A DNA stretch of 64,000 nt from contig NZ_BLPI01000001.1 of the NCBI RefSeq assembly GCF_019649015.1, forward strand, positions 3,343,001 to 3,407,000, given 5' to 3'. Shown here one piece after another: positions 23,901 to 31,958 of this stretch. The DNA comes from Agarivorans litoreus (GTDB taxonomy: Bacteria > Pseudomonadota > Gammaproteobacteria > Enterobacterales > Celerinatantimonadaceae). A program made the position numbers and the translations under genes. Position 1 is the stretch's first letter, and the number at the start of each line of letters is the position of its first letter. Under the pieces are notes generated by a model, which was not told where the DNA came from, made no database searches, and saw only the letters and a list, made by a program, of their open reading frames with translations.

Positions 23901-24155
23901 TCAGAGCTTGGCTTTTCGTTTACTTAAAAGCTCTTCTATCAGTTTCCTTACTTTTTTAGGGGGCATCCCATTAGACCACGCAAAAGTGACGCTCTCTATT
24001 TCATAAGCAAACCAGCCAACGGCTTTTCCCCCTAAAGAGAATGGAGGTGGAAAGGTTTTGTTGTTTATTCGTGAATAAATGGCTGAGCGTGAAAGGCCTG
24101 TTACTTCGATTATTTCTGGTAAACGTACAACTCTTTCGGTTGGAAAGTAGCGCAT
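23901..24155 (-). CDS. AlpA-family transcriptional regulator / excisionase
   Basis: An 84-residue helix-turn-helix protein. The segment RLPEIIEVTGLSRSAIYSRI, followed by TFPPPFSLGGKAVGW, is the AlpA signature (Pfam Phage_AlpA). In P4-like elements such proteins regulate or promote integrase activity and element excision. AAGGA lies 9 bases before the ATG. It is encoded in the same direction as the integrase, between the integrase-linked ORF and the YagK-like gene. Identification by motif is strong; the specific partner is inferred. Confidence 0.9.
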   Translation of the reverse strand: MRYFPTERVVRLPEIIEVTGLSRSAIYSRINNKTFPPPFSLGGKAVGWFAYEIESVTFAWSNGMPPKKVRKLIEELLSKRKAKL

Positions 24156-24246
24156 CTTATTTGTCCTTCTTCATGCTTATAGGTTCTATATAATCCTAAG
24201 AGATGCGCGTTTAGTGTTTTAGTGGGGATAATTAAGCTTTTTTTTT

Positions 24247-24885
24247 CTAATTAGTCTCACTTTGCTGTTTGTTAGCTTTGTTTACATAGAAGCGAACTTT
24301 TTCTATGACTGAGGATTCCGTTATATGGTTGATTTCTAGGATGGATAGGACCTCAATACTAAAGGTGATCGCCTCTGACCGTCTAATGTCGTCTACCCAA
24401 AATGTAGCTATTTTTCCGGTTGTTTCTTCGTAGACCTGTAGTAGCTTACCTATCGTTTGCCAAGCTGCTACATCGCGAGGTGCGCCTGCTTCATTCTTGT
24501 TCGTACTAAAGCTATGTTTAGCTGAGTTAACCAAAGGATACAGAGCAAGGAGCTTCGCGACTGTGTCTTCAATAAGAGTCTTGTTGCCTATTCGGTCTAT
24601 CTCATCAATAGATAAGCTACGTAGTCCAACGAGGGTTTGTTGCAATAGTATTTCAGTAGCTTCTAGTCGATTATGTGACTGAGAGCTGGTGGGTGATTTA
24701 GGTATTGCTCGTAGCCCATCATGAAGTAACCTTAAGCCATGCAGCTTTTCTAGTAAGTCAATATTTTCTGGAATACCGTAGTGCGATTTTAGAACTTTAA
24801 TTTGTTCACTTTTGGCTCTCAAATCAGAAAAAGACCATGAATCTAACTCAGTGGGTAAAGAGAGGTTATCAATGGTTCTAGTCAT
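24247..24885 (-). CDS. Unknown helical protein coupled to the integrase
   Basis: A 212-residue, almost wholly helical soluble protein. Its ATG overlaps the integrase stop by one base (TAATG), so the two are translationally coupled. HNRLEATEILLQQTLVGLRS and the central helices suggest a regulatory or adaptor role. I recognise no family. It could regulate the integrase or be an accessory gene of the element. Confidence 0.65.
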   Translation of the reverse strand: MTRTIDNLSLPTELDSWSFSDLRAKSEQIKVLKSHYGIPENIDLLEKLHGLRLLHDGLRAIPKSPTSSQSHNRLEATEILLQQTLVGLRSLSIDEIDRIGNKTLIEDTVAKLLALYPLVNSAKHSFSTNKNEAGAPRDVAAWQTIGKLLQVYEETTGKIATFWVDDIRRSEAITFSIEVLSILEINHITESSVIEKVRFYVNKANKQQSETN

Positions 24886-26126
24886 TAAACAACACTCCTT
24901 AGCTTCGTGTGGCTGCTTAAATTAATTGCTCCCCTCGCTGCATCCTCAATATGGCTTGACCACCATTGCATCATCTTCTTACGAGCGTCTAAGTAAGTTG
25001 AGCGGTTATAAGCGCTGCGTATTTGATTCTTATCTGAGTGCGATAATGCGGCTTCTATGACATCTTTGTCGAATCCCTGTTCGTTTAAAGTTGTACTGGC
25101 TAGCGCTCTAAGCCCATGTGCAACTAACCTGCTTTTAAAACCCATTCTTTTTAGTGCCATGTTGGGCGAATACGGGTGAATGTGCTTCTCTAGACTTTTA
25201 GCTGAGGGGAAAATGAACTTAGATTGCGAGCTTATAGGTTTCATCATTTCAAGTAAGCCCAGCGTTTGAGTAGAAAGTGGAATTGTATGTTCTTTGCGGT
25301 TTTTCATACGCTCTTTGGGAATAACCCATAAGGAGTTAACGAAATCGATTTCAGACCACATTGCGCCTGTGGATTCACTTGGTCTTGTCATTGTATGAAG
25401 TTGCCACTCAATTACACATCTTGTGATAAAGCTTATTTGAGCTCGGCTCAGTTCAAGCATTAACTCAGGCAACTCTTCAGGTCTTATACTGGGCATATGT
25501 TTTTTAGATGGCGTCTCAAAAGCAGCTTTAATGCCTGTTAGCCTGTTGGATTCAATTACTCCTGTATTCACGGCATAAGTCATAATTTCATTTAGTCGTT
25601 GAATTACTCGCCTTACAGTTTCAAAGTTTCCCCTTGCTGCAATTGCCTTTATTACATCTATGGTTTCAGGGGCTCTTATTGAGCTTATAGGCCTCGCACC
25701 CAATATCGGTAGAATATGCAATTCAAGAGATCGCCATATGTCTAATGCGTAATCAGCTGTTACTTTAGACTTTTTAACCTCCAGCCAGCTCTTGGCTACA
25801 GAGTAGAGTGTATTTGATTCAGTTAGCTTCTGTTCCTTAACTTTTTCGTTTTTGGCTTCTTTAGGGTCAATGCCTTTAGCTAGTAGTGCTTTAGCTTCAT
25901 CTCTTAATCTTCTGGCTTCCTGAAGCGAAATAGCGGGGTATTTGCCGAATGTAATCCGAGTGCGTTTATTGGTTAGGGGAGTGAAATAGTCAAAAACCCA
26001 AGACTTGGTGCCACTAACTCTCACTCTTAGCTGTAACCCTCCACCATCGTAAAGCTTGAGATCTTTACCTACCGCTTGGGCATTTTTTACTTCAGTGTGT
26101 GTTAAAGGTTTTACTACTCTTGCCAT
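24885..26126 (-). CDS. P4-type tyrosine integrase (DUF4102/phage integrase)
   Basis: A 413-residue tyrosine recombinase with the Arm-binding N-terminal DUF4102 domain (LTHTEVKNAQAVGKDLKLYD, LQLRVRVSGTKSW) and a catalytic C-terminal half: first Arg in TRPSESTGAMW, HGLRALAST for the His-x-x-Arg box, AALSHSDKNQIRSAYNRS for the last His and Tyr. It integrates the element at the ssrA 3' end, to which it is directly adjacent, about 180 bases from the attachment repeat. This is the standard arrangement for tmRNA-targeting elements. Confidence 0.93.
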   Translation of the reverse strand: MARVVKPLTHTEVKNAQAVGKDLKLYDGGGLQLRVRVSGTKSWVFDYFTPLTNKRTRITFGKYPAISLQEARRLRDEAKALLAKGIDPKEAKNEKVKEQKLTESNTLYSVAKSWLEVKKSKVTADYALDIWRSLELHILPILGARPISSIRAPETIDVIKAIAARGNFETVRRVIQRLNEIMTYAVNTGVIESNRLTGIKAAFETPSKKHMPSIRPEELPELMLELSRAQISFITRCVIEWQLHTMTRPSESTGAMWSEIDFVNSLWVIPKERMKNRKEHTIPLSTQTLGLLEMMKPISSQSKFIFPSAKSLEKHIHPYSPNMALKRMGFKSRLVAHGLRALASTTLNEQGFDKDVIEAALSHSDKNQIRSAYNRSTYLDARKKMMQWWSSHIEDAARGAINLSSHTKLRSVV

Positions 26127-26284
26127 TTAGTGGTCCAAGTGTTGGTTGTTTTTTGATCGGTACACTATAAGTAACACTAAAATAATGAGATGTCACGGAA
26201 TCAAAAAGAATCAATTAGCACAATGTAGTGGATCTATAAGATGTTGAAACATATATAGTTATATATGTTTTGGTGCTTTTTAGG

Positions 26285-26312
26285 CACAAAAAAAGACACC
26301 CTTAGGTGTCTT
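26285..26312 (-). terminator. Terminator of ssrA, element copy
   Basis: On the minus strand AAGACACC / GGTGTCTT with a short loop then seven T, directly after the tmRNA CCA end. A second version with changed stem bases lies at 20118-20137. Confidence 0.85.
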
Positions 26313-26339
26313 CGTTTGTAGAATTGGTGGAGCTGGCGG
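26308..26339 (-). repeat. ssrA-side attachment repeat
   Basis: Exact 32-base match to 20133-20164. It spans the terminator edge and the 3' acceptor arm of the tmRNA, so the element's copy keeps ssrA functional after insertion. Confidence 0.85.
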
Positions 26340-26691
26340 GTTTCGAACCCGCGTCCAAAACCATTCTAACCAATGGCGCTACATGCTTAGTTTGTCTTTA
26401 TTCTCGTTAGCAAGCTGCGAACAAACACGCCACTTACTAACATACCAGAATTCTATTTCGCGGTTCAGCTCTCTAGTCAAAGCATCCCTCGCTATCTTGT
26501 TTGGGTTTGAACTTCTATAAATCCCCGTCTTACAAGCGGAAGCTAGGGTAGAAGTGCTCTAGCAGGTTATTAAGCTGCTAGTGCGTAGTTTTCGTCGTTT
26601 GCGACTATTTTTTTGCGGCTTTTTACGTGGCAAACCGCCCCACGACATGCTCCACAAGCCTTCCTGATCCTGTCGAATCCAATTCAGCCCC
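26325..26691 (-). ncRNA. ssrA: tmRNA (ssrA)
   Basis: A 367-base transfer-messenger RNA, which rescues stalled ribosomes with SmpB. The 5' end (GGGGCTGAATTGGATTCGAC) and 3' end (GGGTTCGAAACCCGCCAGC, then TCCACCA) are canonical, forming the alanine-tRNA-like domain. The tag reading frame lies at 26570-26602 and encodes ANDENYALAA, identical to the E. coli tag. The element's att repeat covers the 3' end. smpB follows about 90 bases upstream in genomic order, on the same strand. Confidence 0.97.
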
Positions 26692-26780
26692 GGAATTTCT
26701 CAAACATTGTAACACAAGCCAACTGCGTGCGGATATACAGTGTTGTTTAAACGCTGCTTATTTGCCCAATAGGGGGACAA

Positions 26781-27266
26781 TTACCTAAAGCTATGCTTCA
26801 TTACGCGGTCTTTAGTGCGTTGCCATTCGCGATCTTTTTCATCTTCACGCTTGTCTTGGTCTTTTTTACCTTTGGCTAAACCAATTTCTAGTTTGGCCCA
26901 AGAGCCTTTCCAGTATAAGGCGGTAGCTACAATGGTGTAGCCTTGGCGCTCCACCGCGCCAATGAGTTTATCCAGCTCGCGACGATTAAGTAGTAATTTA
27001 CGAATGCGGGTTGGATCTGCTACTACGTGAGTAGAGGCAGAAAGAAGAGGTTGAATGTTTAAACCAGAGATAAAGGCTTCACCGTCGCGCACGTATACGT
27101 AGCTCTCGGCGATATTTACCTTCCCGGTTCGCATGGATTTAACTTCCCAGCCTTGTAGTTCCATGCCCGCTTCGAATTTGTCTTCGATACGGTACTCATG
27201 ACGCGCTTTTTTATTTAGCGCAATGGTGTTGGAACCAGCTTTTGATTTTGATTTTTTCTTGCTCAT
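26781..27266 (-). CDS. smpB: SsrA-binding protein SmpB
   Basis: A 161-residue RNA-binding protein that partners tmRNA in trans-translation. [51 protein letters not shown] and the C-terminal [17 protein letters not shown] are the family's hallmark; the tail is disordered and basic as usual. It starts at an ATG inside the divergent leader shared with ratA, 101 bases between starts. Confidence 0.97.
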   Translation of the reverse strand: MSKKKSKSKAGSNTIALNKKARHEYRIEDKFEAGMELQGWEVKSMRTGKVNIAESYVYVRDGEAFISGLNIQPLLSASTHVVADPTRIRKLLLNRRELDKLIGAVERQGYTIVATALYWKGSWAKLEIGLAKGKKDQDKREDEKDREWQRTKDRVMKHSFR

Positions 27267-27367
27267 GGGGGCTATTATACCGATGCGGCGGGGCTTTAAA
27301 ACTGATAATGTGCGGATTAGTTCCGCTAATGATAAAATGTGCGTAGATTTGATGAAAGAGTGGGTTC

Positions 27368-27796
27368 ATGCCGCAAGTTAACCGTAGTGCCTTAGTGATG
27401 TTTAGCGCTAAGCAAATGTACCAATTAGTGAATGATGTAAATGCTTACCCAGAGTTTTTACCCGGTTGTGTAAACAGTAAGATATTAGAAGAAAGCCCGT
27501 CTACCATGGTTGCGCAAGTTGGGGTTGCTAAAGCAGGCATTAAAAATAAGTTTGTGACAAAAAATACCCTTACTGAGGACCAGTCAATTCAAATGAAATT
27601 GGTGGATGGCCCGTTTAAATCGTTAACAGGAGTATGGAACTTTGTGGCCTTAGATGAGCAAGCTTGTAAAGTGATGTTGGATTTAGATTTTGAGTTTAGC
27701 AATAAATTAATAGCTGCGGCGTTTGGCCGTGTATTTAATGAATTAGCTGGCAATATGGTGCAAGCCTTTGTCGAGCGGGCCAAGCAGGTATATTAA
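27368..27796 (+). CDS. ratA: RatA/CoQ10-like START-domain protein
   Basis: A 142-residue START/polyketide-cyclase-like protein of the RatA (YfjG) family, next to smpB as in E. coli. Motifs: VNRSALVMFSAKQMYQLVND, YPEFLPGCVNSKIL and DLDFEFSNKLIAAAFGRVFN. RatA-type proteins bind a lipid or ubiquinone; E. coli RatA was also reported to inhibit ribosome association and was named a toxin for that. The function here is likely in respiratory quinone handling. AAAGAG precedes the ATG. ratB follows after two bases. Confidence 0.9.
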   Translation: MPQVNRSALVMFSAKQMYQLVNDVNAYPEFLPGCVNSKILEESPSTMVAQVGVAKAGIKNKFVTKNTLTEDQSIQMKLVDGPFKSLTGVWNFVALDEQACKVMLDLDFEFSNKLIAAAFGRVFNELAGNMVQAFVERAKQVY

Positions 27797-27798
27797 CG

Positions 27799-28161
27799 GT
27801 GTCGAATCAGATAAATGTAGAAGTGGTTTATGGCTTGCCAGAGAATCAAGTGTTGTTGGCACTAAAGGTAGAGCAAGGGTGCAGTATTTTAGAGGCCATT
27901 TATCAATCTGGCATTGTGCAACATTTCCCTGAGATTGAGCCTGAAAAGGCATCGGTTGGTATTTTTAGCCGCGCAGCAAAACTCACTCAGGAATTGAGGG
28001 ATGGTGATAGGGTTGAAATATATCGTCCGTTAATTGCCGACCCCAAAGAGTTGCGAAAAATTCGTGCCGAGCGGGCAAAAGCGGAAGGGCGGGCTAGTAA
28101 GGTAACCGGCGGTAGGCCAAAAGCCAAAAGCACAGACAGCGAAAACCAAAAAGCCAGATGA
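27799..28161 (+). CDS. ratB: RnfH-family protein (RatB)
   Basis: A 120-residue ubiquitin-fold protein of the RnfH/RatB (YfjF) family: INVEVVYGLPENQVLLALKV, SILEAIYQSGIVQHFPEIEP, VGIFSR and GDRVEIYRPLIADPKE. The last about 30 residues are basic. GTG start, two bases after the ratA stop codon, so one operon. Its role is not well defined; the name RatB does not mean that it is a proven antitoxin. The stop codon lies inside the terminator stem at 28152. Confidence 0.9.
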   Translation: MSNQINVEVVYGLPENQVLLALKVEQGCSILEAIYQSGIVQHFPEIEPEKASVGIFSRAAKLTQELRDGDRVEIYRPLIADPKELRKIRAERAKAEGRASKVTGGRPKAKSTDSENQKAR

Positions 28162-28177
28162 TCTATCTGGCTTTTTT
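28152..28177 (+). terminator. ratAB terminator, target of the IS256-family insertion
   Basis: AGCCAGAT / ATCTGGCT with a short loop, followed by six T. The T tract TTTTTTGA is the target site duplicated by the insertion sequence that follows directly. Confidence 0.9.
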
Positions 28178-28179
28178 GA
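28172..28179. repeat. Left 8-base target site duplication of the IS256-family element
   Basis: TTTTTTGA, repeated at 29486-29493. Eight bases is the usual duplication size for IS256. Confidence 0.85.
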
Positions 28180-29485
28180 GAGCCTGTCCTAAATTCTGTG
28201 TAACTGTCTAAACTTAAAGCCGTAATGGCTAAGGATAGGCACATGGATAAGAAAGCACTTGAAGCTTTTGCTATAGAAGCTGCAAAGGGAATCAAAACTC
28301 CCGATGATTTAACTGAATTCAGCCAGATGCTCAAAAAAATCACTGTTGAAGCGGCACTCAACGCTGAAATGGATGAGCATCTTGGTTATGAAAAACACAA
28401 ACCTTCCAAGTCGAATAATACCCGCAATGGAAAGAGCACTAAGCGCGTAAAAACCGAAGACGGAGAGTTTGAGCTTGATACTCCTAGGGATCGCCTTGGC
28501 TCTTTTGACCCCAAGCTGGTCAAAAAACATCAAACACGATTTACCTCCATGGATGACAAGATCTTGTGGCTCTATGCGCAAGGTATGAGTACGCGTGACA
28601 TCGTGAATGCTTTCGATGAGTGGTACGGGGCCGAGATATCACCCAGCCTAGTTTCGCGTGTCACAAATGCGGTGATGGAGGAAATTGTGGAGTGGCAATC
28701 TAGACCACTCGATGCCATTTATCCTATCGTCTATCTCGACTGCATCGTGGTCAAAATCCGCCAAGACAAACGCATTATCAATAAATCTATCTTCCTTGCT
28801 TTGGGCATTAACACCGACGGCCAGAAAGAGTTAATGGGCATGTGGATAGCCGAAAACGAGGGTGCTAAGTTTTGGCTGAGTGTTCTAACTGAACTCAATC
28901 AACGTGGTGTTGAAGATATACTTATCGCCTGTGTAGATGGCCTGAAGGGCTTCCCTGATGCGATCAATACCGTCTTCCCCCAAACACATATCCAGCTTTG
29001 CATAGTCCATATGGTGCGAAACTCATTGAAGTATGTATCCTGGAAAGACTACAAGGCGGTTACAGCCGACCTGAAGCGTGTGTATCGCTCAGCTACAGAA
29101 GATGAAGCTTTACTTGAGCTGGAGCGCTTTAGCGAAGTCTGGGATAGCCAGTATCCGCAAATCTCCAAATCTTGGCGCAATCACTGGCAGAACCTCAATA
29201 CGCTCTTTAACTACCCTGAAGATATCCGTCGGGCCATTTACACCACCAATGCGATTGAGTCTCTCAACAGCGTAATACGCAAGGCACTAAAGAAGCGGAA
29301 ACTCTTCCCAAACGATGAGGCCGCAACCAAGATGGTGTACTTAGCAATCAAAGACGCCAGCAAGAAATGGACAATGCCCATTCAAAACTGGCGCCAAGCT
29401 ATGAGTCGGTTTATTATCGAGTTCGAGGAACGTCTAGAAAAACACATTAACTAGATGGCAGATACACAGAATCTGTTACAGCCTC
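28180..29485 (+). mobile_element. IS256-family insertion sequence, complete
   Basis: A 1306-base element with imperfect terminal inverted repeats (left GAGCCTGTCCTAAATTCTGT; the right end read inward is GAGGCTGTAACAGATTCTGT) and a single intact transposase. It is bounded by an exact 8-base duplication, TTTTTTGA. It has inserted into the U tract of the ratAB terminator, between the terminator and bamE. The intact ends, gene and duplication indicate a recent insertion. Confidence 0.93.
28243..29454 (+). CDS. IS256-family transposase
   Basis: A 403-residue DDE transposase (mutator type) that cuts and pastes the element. The typical start MDKKALEAFAIEAAKGIKTP fixes the start at 28243, not the ATG 18 bases earlier. 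Catalytic acids: Asp in IVYLDCIVVKIR, Asp in IACVDGLKGFPDAI and Glu in TNAIESLNSVIRKA. The length and the central cysteine/histidine pattern (IQLCIVHMVRNSLKYV) fit the family. No frameshift or stop interrupts it, so it should be active. Confidence 0.97.
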   Translation: MDKKALEAFAIEAAKGIKTPDDLTEFSQMLKKITVEAALNAEMDEHLGYEKHKPSKSNNTRNGKSTKRVKTEDGEFELDTPRDRLGSFDPKLVKKHQTRFTSMDDKILWLYAQGMSTRDIVNAFDEWYGAEISPSLVSRVTNAVMEEIVEWQSRPLDAIYPIVYLDCIVVKIRQDKRIINKSIFLALGINTDGQKELMGMWIAENEGAKFWLSVLTELNQRGVEDILIACVDGLKGFPDAINTVFPQTHIQLCIVHMVRNSLKYVSWKDYKAVTADLKRVYRSATEDEALLELERFSEVWDSQYPQISKSWRNHWQNLNTLFNYPEDIRRAIYTTNAIESLNSVIRKALKKRKLFPNDEAATKMVYLAIKDASKKWTMPIQNWRQAMSRFIIEFEERLEKHIN

Positions 29486-29493
29486 TTTTTTGA
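29486..29493. repeat. Right 8-base target site duplication
   Basis: TTTTTTGA, matching 28172-28179 exactly. Confidence 0.85.
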
Positions 29494-29505
29494 TGATACT
29501 AGCGT

Positions 29506-29865
29506 TTACCCAGCGTCAAGCGGTTGCATAAAGTCTTCACTAACTTGGTAGTCACCTTCTATAAAGGCTAAGTGGTTGTTCACAAATTGAATCACTAAAT
29601 CACGTTTTTCAAAATCACCGTTACCACTTTGATAGCTGTATAAGTAATACCAACGTTCTTTATCAAAGGCGTCTATTAACATTGGAGTACCTAGTACAAA
29701 ACGTACTTGCTCCTTGGTCATGTTAATGCGGAGCTGTTCAACTTTGGCATCATCAATGTAGTTGCCTTGTGGAATATCAATTTTATATACCATCCAGTCG
29801 AAGGCAGAACAGCCACTTAGGCCAATGCTGGCTAGTAGAACAAAAATTTTGGCAGTAAAACGCAT
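29506..29865 (-). CDS. bamE: Outer-membrane assembly lipoprotein BamE (SmpA/OmlA)
   Basis: A 119-residue lipoprotein of the BAM complex that inserts beta-barrel proteins into the outer membrane. Signal peptide with lipobox LSGC (residues 16-19), then MVYKIDIPQGNYID, LRINMTKEQVRFVLGTPML, WYYLYSY and VIQFVNNHLAFIEG, the BamE core. Its 3' end now faces the IS copy, about 20 bases from the right duplication. The start has AAGGAG, somewhat far at 12 bases. Confidence 0.95.
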   Translation of the reverse strand: MRFTAKIFVLLASIGLSGCSAFDWMVYKIDIPQGNYIDDAKVEQLRINMTKEQVRFVLGTPMLIDAFDKERWYYLYSYQSGNGDFEKRDLVIQFVNNHLAFIEGDYQVSEDFMQPLDAG

Positions 29866-29941
29866 GTGAATCGAAGCTCCTTGTTAAGGCAAGCATCATA
29901 ACTAAGCCTTGCCATAAAAAGAAGCTTGGAATGCTAAGAAT

Positions 29942-31606
29942 TCAATCCTTAATCAATAATTCTTGGGCGTTTGCTAGCGCCGAAGCGGTAATTTCATCAC
30001 CTGCAAGCAAGCGGGCTAGTTCTCCAAGGCGCTGTTCTGTATCCAAGGCTTGCATGTTTGTTATCGTTTCGTTTTTCTTTTGCTGTTTGCTTACCAGCAT
30101 TTGTTGATGGCCGTGGCCTGCAACTTGCGGTAAGTGAGTAACACACAATACTTGGCATTGTTTACCTAGCTGGCGCAACATGCCGCCAACCACTGCAGCA
30201 GTTGGGCCACTAATGCCCACATCCACTTCATCAAAAATTAGTGTAGGGGTTAAGATACTGGCAGAACAAATTACCTGAATCGCTAAGCCTATGCGTGAGA
30301 GCTCGCCGCCGGATGCGACTTTTTCGATGGCTTGCATGGGTTGGCCTGGGTTGGTGCGTACCAGCAGTTCAACTCGGTCAATGCCGTTGGCGTTGGTAAA
30401 TTGCTCATCGCTTTGTAAAGAAAACTCACACTGAGCTTTTGCCATGCTTAGTTTATGAATTTCTTTGGTGATTTGTTTGCTTAAGTTATTGGCGGCGCGC
30501 TCGCGACTTTTAGACAACTTGTTGGCTTTAGCTAAATACTGTTGCCATGCCTTACCAATATCTTCGGTAAGGTGTTCAAAACGTGCAGTTTGTTGGCTTA
30601 AGTGCTCTAGTTGTTGTTGTAACTGCTGATGAAGCTCTGGCAGTTGTTCTGGGTTTGTTTGGTGTTTTCTTGCAAGCTCTAAAGCTTGGCTTAAGCGCGC
30701 TTCTAATTCTGCAAACAACTCTGGGTCGTACTCCAATTGCTCACTGTAATTGCTCAATTGCTGAGTGGCTTCCTCTACTTGGATTTGTGCTTCGTGCAAT
30801 AGGTTATTGATTGCATCTAACTTAGGGTCTAATTCGAGCAGTTGGCTGGTGGTTTTGCAGGCTTGTCCCAGCATATCTAATACATTTACTTGCTCATCGT
30901 GGCCAAGTAGCTGAGTAAGTTGATAGCTTGATTGTTGTAGCTCGGTGCTATGAGACAAACATTGGTGCTGTTGCTCAATATCTTGGTATTCCCCCGGCTG
31001 CAGGGCAAATTCATCTAACTCTTTGACTTGGTATTCAAGTAACTGACGTTGTGCAGCTAATTCATTTTGTTGTTGTTCTGCTAGCTCTTTCTCATTACAT
31101 AGGCTTTTCCAAGCTTGGTAGGCTTGTTTTACATCTTGGATAAGTTGAGGGTGAGCTGCATATTGGTCAACAATGCTTAGTTGCTGACTTGGCTTTAATA
31201 ATAGTTGATGGGCGTGCTGGCCATGAATACTGACAAGGTATTGGCCCAAGCTTTTTAACTGCGCAGCGGGCACCGCGGTACCATTAATATAGGCTTTCGA
31301 GCGTCCCTCTTTAGTGATCACTCGGCGCAGAATACACTCATCATCACTTAGCAGTTCATTTTGCTGCAGCCAAAGCTGGGCACCTTGGTTATTGCTTAAA
31401 TCAAATTGGGCACTAATTTCGGCTTTATCTGCCCCTTGCCTAACTACTGAGGCTTCGGCGCGATTGCCTAAACATACGCCTAGCGCATCAATGGCAATAG
31501 ATTTACCAGCACCGGTTTCACCAGTGATGGTGGTCATACCTTGGTGTAAGTCGAGTTCAAGAAACCGAACAATTGCAAAATTTTGTACGCTTAATTGAGT
31601 GAGCAT
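29942..31606 (-). CDS. recN: DNA repair protein RecN
   Basis: A 554-residue SMC-like ATPase for double-strand break repair and cohesion at breaks. Walker A GETGAGKSIAIDALG (about residue 30), long Gln-rich coiled coil at about 160-365, signature VASGGELSRIGLAIQV, Walker B TLIFDEVDVGISG and the D-loop/His region CVTHLPQVAGHGHQ. Its start is overlapped by LexA-type boxes. It stands on its own, next to bamE in the same direction (about 75 bases from it), as in many gammaproteobacteria. Confidence 0.97.
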   Translation of the reverse strand: MLTQLSVQNFAIVRFLELDLHQGMTTITGETGAGKSIAIDALGVCLGNRAEASVVRQGADKAEISAQFDLSNNQGAQLWLQQNELLSDDECILRRVITKEGRSKAYINGTAVPAAQLKSLGQYLVSIHGQHAHQLLLKPSQQLSIVDQYAAHPQLIQDVKQAYQAWKSLCNEKELAEQQQNELAAQRQLLEYQVKELDEFALQPGEYQDIEQQHQCLSHSTELQQSSYQLTQLLGHDEQVNVLDMLGQACKTTSQLLELDPKLDAINNLLHEAQIQVEEATQQLSNYSEQLEYDPELFAELEARLSQALELARKHQTNPEQLPELHQQLQQQLEHLSQQTARFEHLTEDIGKAWQQYLAKANKLSKSRERAANNLSKQITKEIHKLSMAKAQCEFSLQSDEQFTNANGIDRVELLVRTNPGQPMQAIEKVASGGELSRIGLAIQVICSASILTPTLIFDEVDVGISGPTAAVVGGMLRQLGKQCQVLCVTHLPQVAGHGHQQMLVSKQQKKNETITNMQALDTEQRLGELARLLAGDEITASALANAQELLIKD

Positions 31607-31614
31607 ATCCCTAC

Positions 31615-31649
31615 CTGATTATCTATACAGTAACTGTATAAATATATAG
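31615..31649 (-). promoter_or_regulatory. Tandem LexA boxes upstream of recN
   Basis: On the minus strand a perfect CTG-N10-CAG (CTGTATAGATAATCAG, 31615-31630) overlaps the recN ribosome binding site, and a second near-match (31634-31649, CTA-N10-CAG) adjoins it. E. coli recN is also controlled by multiple LexA boxes. So recN is very likely SOS-induced. The rest of the 31607-31958 gap shows no other feature. Confidence 0.75.
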
Positions 31650-31958
31650 CCCCAATGGAATTGATGCAAGGCAAAATTCTTAAAGCTAATTGTGTCATTC
31701 GAGATTGAGACTGAGATTTGGTCTCACTGAAATTTGAATCTTGCCAGCCCTTGTCTCGCATGGCTTTATAGTTTTAGTTAATACAGCTCTTTTCTAAACG
31801 ATACTTTATCTCACTGCTTCACGCCTTCTAATTTTACGACTACGCTTTTACTTGTCACATTAGTGTCATTAAATTGGTGCATGTTTATCAAATACTTGTT
31901 GTAAATAAGCCGCTTTTGTCGGTAAACCATTTAACCGTAGAACTACATGGAAGAGATT

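Larger units (their letters stand above)
20133..26339. mobile_element. Integrative element in ssrA with P4-type integrase, AlpA, YagK-like protein and integron cassettes
   Basis: About 6.2 kb bounded by a 32-base exact repeat of the ssrA 3' end. The tyrosine integrase is transcribed away from the intact ssrA copy beside it and is followed by a helical ORF, an AlpA-type excisionase/regulator and a YagK/Gp2-like replication-type protein, the gene set of P4-like satellites. The other half holds a DRG-motif protein, a secreted protein and two gene cassettes with attC sites. No capsid, tail or portal genes are present, so it is a satellite or degraded island that would depend on a helper. Codon use and low GC of the genes contrast with the host. 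Confidence 0.85.
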
